37,563 nucleotides of DNA from Gemmatimonadota bacterium (GTDB lineage: Bacteria; Gemmatimonadota; Gemmatimonadetes; Longimicrobiales; Gaopeijiaceae). The position numbers were made by a program, and so were the translations under genes. Below are positions 10,436-20,900 of this stretch, in pieces (positions within the stretch are counted from its first letter, which is position 1; each line of letters opens with the position of its first letter). The notes below the pieces were generated by a model. The model searched no databases. It was not told the origin of the DNA and saw only the letters and a list, made by a program, of their open reading frames with translations. Where the stretch lies: contig PWWP01000304.1 in assembly GCA_003562075.1 (NCBI GenBank), positions 1 through 37,563 of the forward strand. The letters are read 5' to 3'.

Positions 10436-10735
10436 ATGACTGAGAAAACCGAAAGGCGTGCGTTCATCGAACGGATGAAAGACCGGCTTGACGAGGTGGA
10501 TGTCCGGATCGACAGGCTTGAGAAGAAGGTGGACGAGGCCAAAGACGAAGCCCGCAAGGAATACCGGGCTCGGATCGCCGAGATGAGGGAGCAACGCCAG
10601 AAGATCCGCAAGCGCATGGATGAAATGGCGGATGCCGGCGAGCAGCGGTGGGCTCAGCTCAAGGGACAGGTGGAGGAAACCTGGAAGGCTCTGGAGAATT
10701 CCTTCAAATACTTCAAGTCCCACTTCCGAGACTGA
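10436..10735 (+). CDS. Highly charged coiled-coil protein, resembles sll1863-family stress response proteins
   Basis: ATG at 10436 within ORF 10295..10735; MTEKTERRAFIERMKDRLDEVDVRIDRLEKKVDEAKDEARKEYRARIAEMREQRQKIRKRMDEM... heptad-like; ends with GQVEETWKALENSFKYFKS. Confidence 0.75.
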   Translation: MTEKTERRAFIERMKDRLDEVDVRIDRLEKKVDEAKDEARKEYRARIAEMREQRQKIRKRMDEMADAGEQRWAQLKGQVEETWKALENSFKYFKSHFRD

Positions 10736-11234
10736 AGGGCACCGCCCCACGGGGCGAAGAGCCATCAGACGGCGGGTCAGGCTCTGTCGGTGTGGATGGC
10801 CGCCCCCCCTCGATTACGTCGGCCGTCCAGTGGCACGGCCCCTGCCAATGATTTCGAGCACAGCCCACAGGTCAGTGACCAGTCGCGACCTTCCCGGAGG
10901 TCGCCGCATGAGGAGGCCGGGATGGACGGCGAGGCAACTGGACGAGTTGTCCCTCCTGTTCTCTCCCGGATCGGACGGAGTGTCCCGAGGGCCCGACCCG
11001 ACCCGGCCCGATTACTGAGGACACTCCCCCAAGGGCACCTCAGGGCCCCAGGGAGGAATACCGGGGGGTATCGGGGTATTCGGGTATCGTCCAAGGCGGG
11101 TTCAGGTGCGGCGACAGCCGGCTGGCATACCCCATGCACTTCTCCATTTCCCGGGGTGGTCAGGCCGCCGCACCGGTTCCAACTCCTGCCTCACGGGAGT
11201 TGTGACGAGAGGAGCAGCCAGCGGGAGCAGGAGC

Positions 11235-12776
11235 ATGACCATGTCCGGGACCCCTTCCGGAGCACGCCGGGCTCGTCCTTCCTCTCGATCCCGCCGCCGG
11301 GGATGGGAACGGCGACTCGCCCCCCTGAGTCCCTTCGGCGGATCGAACCGCCGCAGGGGGGCGGGTCGGCTTTCCATCGCATCGAACCGACTTCCTGTGA
11401 CTCTCGAATGCGGGCAGGATGGCGAGTGGCGCACGTCGTCCGCTTCGGGTGGATTGGTCACCGCCATGGATCCGGTTCTGCGCAGCCGGAAGGGGAGCTG
11501 GACCGGGTGGGTGGGGGCGCCCGACGCCGGACAGGAGGTGCTCTCCCGGGCCCTGGCCAGGACGCCTGACCGCCCTCCCTATTCGCTCCAGGCCGTTCCC
11601 CTCACTGCCCAGGAAGAAGACCTCTTCTATCGAGGTTTCGCCAACGAAGTCCTGTGGCCCCTCTTTCATGGCTTCCCTGACCGTTGGAATCCGGAGCCCC
11701 GTTACTGGGAGGCATATCGGGCGGTGAACCGGCGGTTCGCCCGTTCCCTGGCATCGACGGCTGATTGGGACGACCTCATATGGGTCCATGACTATCACCT
11801 CATGCTGACCGGCAAGGAGCTTCGGGCGCTGGGATCGGATCACCGGCTCGCCTTTTTCCTGCACATCCCATTCCCTCCCCTCCATCTTCTGGAGCGTATG
11901 CCCTGGGCCGGGGAACTGGTGGAGGCACTTTGTCACTTCGACCTCCTGGGATTCCAGACGAGGGGAAGTCAGAGCAACTATCTGGACGCCGCCCGTGCGT
12001 TCGTTCCCGGTGCCTTCTCCCACGGATTGGCCCACGGGGATCCCATCCTTCAGGGACGAGCGATCCGGACCGGGGCGTTTCCCATCTCCATCGATTCGAC
12101 GGAGTTCTCGGCTGCCGCCCACGGCCCGGTGGTGGAGGCGATGGAACGGGAGATCCGCAGAAGCCTGGGGAACCAGATGCTCATCCTGGGCGTGGACCGA
12201 CTTGACTACTCCAAGGGAATCCCGGAAAAGCTACGCGGCTTCGACCTGGCGTTGGAGAGATCCCCGGAACTCCGAGGCTCGGTGCTCCTGAAGCAACTGG
12301 TTGTCCCCAGCCGGGACCAGATTCCCGCGTATCGGAAGACGAAAGACGAGATCGAGGTGCTGGTCCGTTCCATCAACCAGCGATGGGGGACCGACGCCTG
12401 GCAGCCTGTGGAGTACCTCTACGCCTCGTGGAGCCGGTCGGAGCTCCTGGCCCACTATCGGGCAGCGGACGTGGCACTGGTCACACCCCTCAACGACGGC
12501 ATGAATCTGGTGGCGAAGGAATACGCAGTCGCCAACCAGGGCTCGGGTGTCATCATCCTCAGCGCATTTGCCGGCGCCGCTGCAGAGTTTGGTTTCGAGG
12601 CCCTGCTGGTCGATCCGTCTGAGCCGGATAGCGTGGCCGTGGCCATCCTCTCCGCGTTTCAGATGCCCATGCGGGAGCGGAGGGCACGGATGGCAAGGGC
12701 TGGGACCACGGTGCGCATCCAGGACGTTCATGGGTGGGTGAGGGACTTTCTGGCGGAGGGGATGCTCGCCGGTTGA
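11235..12776 (+). CDS. otsA: Trehalose-6-phosphate synthase (GT20)
   Basis: RLSIASNRLPV, DLIWVHDYHLML, FFLHIPFPP, GVDRLDYSKGIPEKLRGFD, VTPLNDGMNLVAKEY. Start chosen at ATG 11235 preceded by the purine-rich GGGAGCAGGAGC. Confidence 0.93.
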   Translation: MTMSGTPSGARRARPSSRSRRRGWERRLAPLSPFGGSNRRRGAGRLSIASNRLPVTLECGQDGEWRTSSASGGLVTAMDPVLRSRKGSWTGWVGAPDAGQEVLSRALARTPDRPPYSLQAVPLTAQEEDLFYRGFANEVLWPLFHGFPDRWNPEPRYWEAYRAVNRRFARSLASTADWDDLIWVHDYHLMLTGKELRALGSDHRLAFFLHIPFPPLHLLERMPWAGELVEALCHFDLLGFQTRGSQSNYLDAARAFVPGAFSHGLAHGDPILQGRAIRTGAFPISIDSTEFSAAAHGPVVEAMEREIRRSLGNQMLILGVDRLDYSKGIPEKLRGFDLALERSPELRGSVLLKQLVVPSRDQIPAYRKTKDEIEVLVRSINQRWGTDAWQPVEYLYASWSRSELLAHYRAADVALVTPLNDGMNLVAKEYAVANQGSGVIILSAFAGAAAEFGFEALLVDPSEPDSVAVAILSAFQMPMRERRARMARAGTTVRIQDVHGWVRDFLAEGMLAG

Positions 12777-12898
12777 TTCCAGTGGGCTGGGATGTGGCTC
12801 TCGTCTGCTGTCAAACGGCTGCTGTCGGCCTTCAGGTCGGTCAGCCCGTTTCGGCGCGGGACCAGGGGAAGGGGACCCCTGCATGTGATCCGAGGGGA

Positions 12899-13462
12899 AT
12901 GGAGCACTCAAGCCAGCTCTGGGAGGGGTTGCCATGGTCAAGGAATCCGGACGTGGTTCTCCTCGATCTCGGGCTCGAGAACGGAGACAGTCTACGGGTG
13001 GCCCGAGAGGTCCTGAAGGAATTTCCGGGGGCCAGGGTCATCGTGATGGACCTCCTCCCGGCACACGAGGAACTCCGGGAGTTCGTCAACGCAGGCGTGT
13101 CCGGGTTCATCATGAAGGATGCCCACTTCGAGGCGGTCCTGGGGACGATTCGAGCGGTTGCCGCGGGACTGAAGGTGCTGCCGGACCAGATGACCGCCAC
13201 CCTGTTCTCCGAGATCGCCAAGGAGGTGGTGACCAGTGGTGGGTCGCATGATCACGAATCGGTGCGAATGACCCCACGGGAGCGGGAGGTCATTGAGCTC
13301 ATCGCCGAAGGAATGAGCAACAAGGCCATCGGGAAGGAACTCCACATCTCGGTCCATACGGTGAAGAGCCACCTGCGAAACATCATGGAGAAGCTTGCGC
13401 TGAATTCTCGTCTGCAGATCGCTGCTCACATCCACAACCGGCGGGCCGCCGAGTCTGAATGA
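12899..13462 (+). CDS. NarL/FixJ-type response regulator with truncated receiver domain and LuxR HTH
   Basis: NPDVVLLDLGLENGDSLRVAREVL (receiver beta3 with Asp) ... SGFIMKDA ... MTPREREVIELIAEGMSNKAIGKELHISVHTVKSHLRNIMEKLALNSR (LuxR HTH). The N-terminal receiver strand with the acidic pair is not found. Start uncertain. Confidence 0.75.
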   Translation: MEHSSQLWEGLPWSRNPDVVLLDLGLENGDSLRVAREVLKEFPGARVIVMDLLPAHEELREFVNAGVSGFIMKDAHFEAVLGTIRAVAAGLKVLPDQMTATLFSEIAKEVVTSGGSHDHESVRMTPREREVIELIAEGMSNKAIGKELHISVHTVKSHLRNIMEKLALNSRLQIAAHIHNRRAAESE

Positions 13463-13553
13463 TCCCTCCGTCGGAATGACCCCCCGAAGGATCAGCAGCT
13501 CCTCCCGAAAGCCTCCACTCCACTCGCCGGGCCGAGGCGGTTCAGGGGCCCGC

Positions 13554-14039
13554 TCAGAAGGTGAATAGCTTCACCCCGGGCCGGAGCATCCAGGCCGCCA
13601 CGTCCGCCGGCTGAGCCACGCCTACATCCTCCCGCAGATCGCCTTCTGTCCACTCGGTGTTGGGCAGGAATATGGCGCAGACCTCCACGAGAACTTCATT
13701 CTCGATAAGGCGATTCAGGAGTTGGCCGGGCGAGACCTCTCGAGGCTGAAGCACATCGCCGTCATGGCCCTGCAGGCCGAGCTGGCCTCCTGGACCACAG
13801 AGAAGGACCCGAACGTCAGCGCCCTGATCCAAGCTCTGGTTCGCCAGGATCATGGACATGCCCTGGGTCATGTTGTCCTCGGCGGTGAGGACTACGAGGA
13901 TGGCCGGATCCGTTGCCTCCGTGTCGACCGGTACTGGTTCGGGAGCGCAGCCCAGGACGACAGGGCCGAAGAGCAGGGTAAGAAAAAGGGCGGCCAGGGG
14001 TACGGAGCGTGGAGACGGGTTCTGGTCGGGGGCAATCAT
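13554..14039 (-). CDS. DsrE-like domain lipoprotein/secreted protein
   Basis: Start at ATG 14039 (AGGAG upstream); MIAPDQNPSPRSVPLAALFLTLLFGPVVLGCAPEP lipobox-like VLGC; ILVVLTAEDNMTQGMSMILANQSLDQGADVRVLLCGPGGQL...LLNRLIENEVLVEVCAIFLPN resembles DsrE/F-like fold. Confidence 0.75.
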   Translation of the reverse strand: MIAPDQNPSPRSVPLAALFLTLLFGPVVLGCAPEPVPVDTEATDPAILVVLTAEDNMTQGMSMILANQSLDQGADVRVLLCGPGGQLGLQGHDGDVLQPREVSPGQLLNRLIENEVLVEVCAIFLPNTEWTEGDLREDVGVAQPADVAAWMLRPGVKLFTF

Positions 14040-14220
14040 CAAGCACTCTCCTGGGGGGGGCGTTGGCACTGGGCAGCGCATGGTGCCGGGGTCATGGGAC
14101 GAGGGACCGGACTTCAGGCGAACGGTCACCGAGCGGGGGAACTTGTCCACCGATCCCCGCCCGGGAACCGTCTGACCTTGAGTCGGCCGTAGGGGATGTA
14201 GCTACGGCAAGGGGAGCTCC

Positions 14221-14685
14221 CTACTTCGCCTTGACCTGGATCTTCTTGCCGCGGGCTTCGGCACGCTTCCCGATGCGGATGCGGAGCACGCCCTGATGAA
14301 ACTCTGCCGAGATGTCTTCCAGATCGGCCGAGGAGGGGAGGGTGAAGCTGCGCTCGAAGGCGCCGTACCGACGTTCGGAAATCTGCACGCGCTCATCCTC
14401 ATGCTCGCGGCGGACCTTCTTCTCGCCTTTGATTGTGAGGATGTTGCCTTCGACTTCGATGTCCACGTCGTTGGGCTCCACGCCGGGGAGTTCCGCAGTC
14501 AGGACGAAGCTGCCGTTCTCGTCTGCGAAATCGATCTGCGGAGCCCAGACGAAGGATTCCGAGCTCCCTTCCCAGAGCGGTCTCCCGCCCAGGAGCCGCT
14601 GCATCTCGTGTTCCAGAAGGTCCCAGTCGCGCAGGAGAGAACGGCCGCCATTGGGCCGTCGTCGGGGGGTGGGCAGGACTTGCAT
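14221..14685 (-). CDS. Small heat shock protein Hsp20 family
   Basis: Alpha-crystallin domain: PQIDFADENGSFVLTAELPGVEPNDVDIEVEGNILTIKGEKK...ERRYGAFERSFTLPSSADLEDISAEFHQGVLRIRIGK. Confidence 0.95.
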   Translation of the reverse strand: MQVLPTPRRRPNGGRSLLRDWDLLEHEMQRLLGGRPLWEGSSESFVWAPQIDFADENGSFVLTAELPGVEPNDVDIEVEGNILTIKGEKKVRREHEDERVQISERRYGAFERSFTLPSSADLEDISAEFHQGVLRIRIGKRAEARGKKIQVKAK

Positions 14686-14953
14686 GGTGGTCCTCCGAAC
14701 TGCTCGAGGTGAATGATCGCCCCACCGCAAGAGTTGCGGGCGGGGACATTCTCTCAGCGCCAGGATCGTGCCAGCGATTCGGGGCATGTGAAGACCCCCC
14801 ATGATCTTGACGGGAGAGGACTTTCACCCTCCTGGGCCCGGCACCCGTGCGGCAGGAGACTCGGACAATCCAACCCTTTCGGGTGACGGAGTGGCTCGGA
14901 TTCCGGGGGTCGGGCCCGCGTGTTGCCTCGCCCGTCAGGGACCAACTCTTACG

Positions 14954-17900
14954 TCAGGGAAGGATCCGGCGTCTGGCCCGCCGAGCGGAGGCGTCACCGG
15001 CTTCGGGCCCCAGCACCACCCGAACGTCCCGTTCGGTGGGTCCGTGGCCACCGTCCTCCAGGGGGATCCAGGCGTCGTCCTGGGGGTCGCCGTCGAGCTC
15101 CACCAGGGTCACCCCCCGGCTCACACCGTCCGGGTTCTCGATGCGGAACCGGTAGGTGGCTCCCCCTCTCCTGAGCTCCACCTGGAAGGAGGGCCACTCC
15201 GGAGGGATGCAGGGGTCCACCCGGATGCCTCCCCGATCTGGCCGGATGCCCAGGATCGCCTCCAGCCCCAGGCGATGAAGCCAGGTGGCGGATCCCGTGA
15301 ACCAACTCCAGCCGCCTCTGCCGGGATGCTCCGGCGGGCCGGCCACGTCCCCGGCCACGGCGTAGGGCTCGATCCGGTAATGGAGGGCGTCCTCCCGGGT
15401 GGGCGTTCGGTGCAGCGGGGACACATAGCGGAATACCCGGAGAGCCTCAGCGCCCTCGCCCAGGGCCGCCAGGGCCCATCCTGCCCAGGTCGCCGCGTGG
15501 GAATACTGCCCTCCGTTCTCTCGGACGCCGGGAGGATAGGCTCGAATGTAGCCGGGCCACCTGGGGTCCCGGTCGAAGGGAGGCGTGAGGAGGAGGGCGA
15601 GACCGTGCTCCTGGTCGATGAGCTCCTCCTTGAGGGATTCCATGGCCCGGTGAGCCCGCTCGGGATCGCCGACCCCAGACAGGAGGGACCAGGACTGGGA
15701 AATGGAGTCGATCCGGCATTCCGGGTCCTCAGAGCTTCCCACCGCGCTTCCGTCATCGTGGGTTGCCCTCAGGTACCAGTCCCCGTCCCAGGCGAATGCT
15801 TCGGCGGCATCCCCGATGGACCCGGCTGCTTCCTCCAGCTCCCGGGCCCGGTCTTCGTCGCCCTTCTCCCGGCAGACCTCGGCGTAGGCCCGGGCGGTGG
15901 CCGAGGAGAACCATGCCAGCCAGACGCTCTCTCCCCGGCCCTTTCGCCCGAGGCGGTCCATTCCGTCATTCCAGTCTGAGAGTCCGATGAGGGGAAGTCC
16001 GTTGGGTCCCTGGGTCATGCCTCTCCGAAGAGCCCGAAGGCAGTGTTCGTGAAGGCTGGCTACCTCGTCTGAGGGACTGAAGGTGCTGTAGTGCTCCTGC
16101 TCGTCTGTGGCCAGGAGCGGTCCCGTCAGGAAGGAAACCTCCTCCTCCAGGATGCCGGTGTCGCCGGTGGCCCGGACGTACGAGGCTACTGCGAAGGGAA
16201 GCCAGAGGAGGTCGTCGGAGCACCGGGAGCGAACCCCCCGGGCCTCGGGCGGGTGCCACCAGTGGAGAACATCCCCTTCCACGAACTGGTGCCGAGCGGC
16301 TTTCAGGATGTGATCCCGGGCGATGGATGGAGCGTCCATCAGGAAGGCCAGTACGTCCTGCAGTTGATCCCGGAAGCCGAAGGCGCCGGCGGACTGGTAC
16401 AGGGCCGAGCGGCCCCAGATCCGGCATGAGAGGGACTGGTATCGGGCCCACCGGTTCAGGACCAGGTCCAGGGCAGGGTCGGGGGTCGAGACTCGGGTTC
16501 GAGACAGGATGTCCTCCCAGAACGAGGCAACTCCCTCCCTGGAGCGCTTCACCGCCCCGGGCTCCCGGAGGGAGCGAACCCGGCCCGCGGCGTCATCCAT
16601 GTCCTTGGCGGCTCCCAGGAAGAAGTGGACGACCGCCTCCGAGTGGGGATCGAGGTTGACGTGTATCTGGGCGCCTCCGCACGGATCCCGGTGTCCCCCT
16701 GCCCCCTGAGCCAGGCCGATCCGGTGCATTCCGGCAGGGCTCTCCAGACCCCCTCGTCCCAGGAACTCCTCGTGATCCATGGTCCAACTGTGGAGAGGGC
16801 GATCCGAGGCCAGGAAGGCCATCGGGGGGCCGGCAGCCGGAGCGAAGCGGTTTTCGGCCGTGAGCACGTCGGACGAAGGATCGAAGCGGGTCACCACGTG
16901 GGGAGCCTCCTGCTCCCGGCTTCCCCCGAGGGTCCACTCTGCGAAGAAGGTGACGGTGAGCCGGCGAGGGCGGTCGGTCAGGTTTTCCAGTCGGACGTTC
17001 CACACCTTGGCGGCCGGGTCGAAGGCGGCGAAGACTTCGGACTGCTGGTCCAGGCCATGGCTCCGGTGGTGGAAGGTGGAGTAGCCGGCGCCGTGTCGGA
17101 CCTGATACGGACCGGGCCCCGGGGACGGCGCCGGGGTCGGGCTCCAGACGTCTCCGGTTTCTTCGTCCCGGATGTAGAGGGCTTCCCCCGTTCGGTCCAG
17201 GATCGGGTCGTTGGCCCACGACGTGAGCCGATGCTCCGCGCTGTTTCCGGCCCAGGTGAATCCGGATCCTCGCTCCGACACGATGAATCCCATCTCCGGA
17301 GTAGCCACCACGTTGATCCAGGGGGCGGGGGTGTCCTCGCCGTCGGGAGGTTGAATCACGTACTCCCGTCCGTCGGGACTGAATCCGCCGAAGCCGTTGT
17401 CCAGGAGAAGGTCCGTCGGGCGGGGGAGGCTCGGCGGCTCAGCGTCGGATCCAGAGTCTCCGGGGACCGGGACGAAGGGGGGCAGTCGAATGGGATCCCG
17501 CTCCAGGGTCCTGAGTTGATCGGATGCAGACCCCAGGGTGGCGTCGAGCCGAACATGGGCTGCCGCTTCAACGGCAGCCTGATGGACCGGGTCCAACCGG
17601 GAGACGGGCAGGTGGTGGACTCCTGCCGGTCTGTGGAAGAGGTCGTCGGTGCGCAGTCGGCTCAGGGCCGCTACGATCCGGTCCCGGATCGGGTGGTGGT
17701 ACCCCTCCGCCGATTGATCCAGGATGACGACGTCGGCCCGGATACCCATCCGCCGCCAGAGAGCGTGGAACCGGAGAACCTCCTCCAACCGTTGCTCCTG
17801 GTCCAGGTGTGTGATCCGGAGGAGGAGCACCGGGTGGTCACCGGAGATGCCGAGTCCCCAGAGGGCGTCTCGGCGGTGGACCGTGTACGGCTGCCCATCG

Positions 17901-20900
17901 GGCTCCGTGGTCCGGAGGTTGTGGAACGGCCGCACCATGGCGGACCAGACCCGCTGGGCCACCTGGACCTCCCGAGGCGGAATGTCCAGATCGTGGAGGT
18001 TTTCCTCCCACCGGGCCCTGGTCCGGTCCTCTGCCCAACCGGCCGTCCCCGAGGACCGGAATCGGTCCATGTCCTCCAGGACACTCTCCGAGGAGGATCC
18101 CACGGAGGTCAGAAAGGTGACCCGGGCCTCCTCGCCTGGAGACAGATCCACCTCCAGGATCAGGGAGAAGATGGGATCCAGGGTCGTGCGGAACCCCGGA
18201 CCAGCCGCGGCCTCGTCCCGATCCGGCACCTCCATGGCCGCGCCGGAACGGTTCTGCAGGATGGCCGGGGATGACCTGGAGCCTCCTCGCCCCAGAAACG
18301 CTTCACGGTCCGTTTCCCATCGCACGAACCGCACATTACTGGTCGTCTCTCCGAGCCCATGGGCCAGGTGGATGGGAGGCTCCTCCGGGGATGCCCGCCG
18401 CCGGCGGAAGTGGAGGGTCTGGGCCTGGGCCAGGTACGTTGATTCCACGAACAGCTTCTGGAAGGCCGGATGGCGTCGGTCCTCATCCACATCGGCCAGG
18501 GCCACCTCTCCGTAGCTGGCCAGTCGAAGCCGCCGGGTCCGTCCGGTCAGGTTGGTCAGGACTATTCGACGGATCTCCACATTCCCGTCCCTGGGCACCA
18601 GGACCGTAGTGTGGCTGGATACGCCCTGGACCCGTCGTCGGTACTCGATCCGATGGGGGGCGAACACGACCGCTTCCTCCTCGGCGCCCTGGGGGGCCGG
18701 CTTCTGGGCCGCCGACCAGATAAGATCTCGCTCCAGATCCTGGATGTAGATCCAACTCCCCCATTCGTCCACTGATGGGTCGGCGCGCCAACGCGTCATG
18801 GCCTTCCCCTGCCACCGGAGACCTCCACCTCCTCGGGCTGTAACCAGAGCCGAGAGGGATTCGTTGGACAGCACGTGGATGCTGGGAAGGTCCCGGTCGG
18901 GGTTCGGCGACCAGCCTTCCACTCCCGCCGGACGCCCATGGGCCTCGGGTCGGTCGGGCCCGTGGGGAAGGCGTCGCTCGAGGCGTACATGGCTCGGGGT
19001 GCGCTCGTAGAGGAGATAGGCGGCCGCGGCGGTACGTGGATCCCGTCCGAAGCGTTCGACCATCAGGTTGCCGGTCAGGTGGTTCGATACGGCTGCCAGG
19101 ATCATTCCCTGATGGTGCGCCATGAAGGTCCGGACGATCCCCGGTTCCTCGCCCCTTCCTCCGGCCGCGCGACCGAAGTCGATGGCTTCGTAGAGGCCAT
19201 GGCGTCCGAACATTCCCAACCGCACGAGGTGCTCCACGTTCTCCCGCACTGCCCGGGGCCGGAATGGGAGGGCCAGCAGGCTGGCGTAGGGAGATACCAC
19301 GAGCCGTCCCCCGACCTCCCGGCGAATCGCCAGCTCCGGGATCCCGAACGCCCGATACTGATAGGTGCCCTGGGTGTCCAGGTGATTGTAGGATGATTCC
19401 GAGATCCCCCACGGGATCCGGTGCCGGGTCCCGAAGGCCATCTGGCGGTCGATGGCGGAGCGGCATGCCATGGCCAGGAGGGACGCCCGGGGCGTGGCGA
19501 GAAAGAGGGGGGGCATGAGGTACTCGAACATGGTCCCTGCCCATGAAAGGAGGGTGGCGGACCCTCCCGTGCGCCCGAAGGGCCGACCGAGCTGAAGCCA
19601 GTGTCGGGTGGGTACGTCACCCTTCGCCGAAGCCAGGAAGCTGGCGATTCGGGCCTCCGAAGCCAGGAGGTCGTAGTAGCTCTCGTCCAGTTTTCCGGCC
19701 GAAACGTCGAAACCGATGTGGAAGAGGCGCTTCCGGGCACTGTAGAGGAATCGGAAATCCATCCGCTCTACCCATTCCAGGGCTCGGCGCTCCAGGATAG
19801 AGAGCTCGTGGAGGAGCCGGGTCGAACCTTCGGACGCAGCGATGGCTTCCTCCATTTCGTCGATCCAGGGCATCCCCGGGTCGTCCTGGGGGAGGAGGCC
19901 TTCGAGCCGATCCAGATGTGTTTTGGCCTCCGCCAGGGCATCCGGGATCCGAGAGAGGGGTAGATCTGGGGGAAGGGCGTCGGAAAGCTCCTGGAGCGCA
20001 CTTCGAACCTTCGGGTCCGCCCCCTTGCCGGCCATCCCCAGGGGAGCCTGGTGGAGGAGGGGCACCCAGGGCATGAGTTCGTCGACCTCTCCAGCGACCC
20101 CGGCCGCCTGCTGTCGAATCCGGATAATCCATCCCTTGAGCCTGCTCAGGATCTCCGGCTCCAGGGAGGTTCCCTCCGTTCCCACCATGGCGGCCAGGGC
20201 GTCTTCCATGGTGGGGATGAATTCGTCCATGATTCGACGGCGGATCAGCCGCCTGGACCTGGGATCGGCGCCCTCGGCGCCCAGGGTCCGTTCCACCTCT
20301 CGGAGTCGTTCCAAGAGGCGCACCTCGGCCGGAAAGGCCTCGGAAGGGATCTCCCGTAGGACCGCCTCCAGCTCCCGGATGGTGTCCAGGAGCCCCTGAA
20401 TCTCCTGGGGCCGGAGCACCGGATTTTGCGCCAACTCCCGGCAGCTCTGCCCCACGATCAGGAGACACGCCGCCAGGTTCCCGCTGTCCACCGTGGAGAC
20501 GTATCGGGGCTCCAGAGGGGTCAGCTGTCGGGTATCGTACCAGTTGAGGAGGTGCCCCCGATGTCGGTCCAGCTCCTTCATGCCGTCCAGCGTGTTCGAC
20601 AGGGTCGCCACCAGGCGGGAAATGGTGAGGTATCCCAGGTCGTACGCGGCCAGGGCGGCAGTGAGGGTGAGACCCACGTTGGTCGGGGACGTCCGATGGG
20701 CAGCGGCCCCCCTGGGGCTCTCCTGGAAGTGGTCCGGTGGAAGCCAGTGGTCCCCGGGCCCCACGAACTCCTCGAAGAAGGACCAGGTCCGGCGGGCCAC
20801 TGACCGGAAGAGGAGGTTCTCCTGTTCGGTCAGACGGGCCTCCACCTTTTCCCGTGATGTGCCAGTCCACCAGGCCAGAACGGGTGAGAAGAACCAGGCC

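Noticed and set aside
16625-18274. 549-aa plus-strand ORF inside ndvB
   Set aside because: Antisense shadow ORF with no domain motifs.
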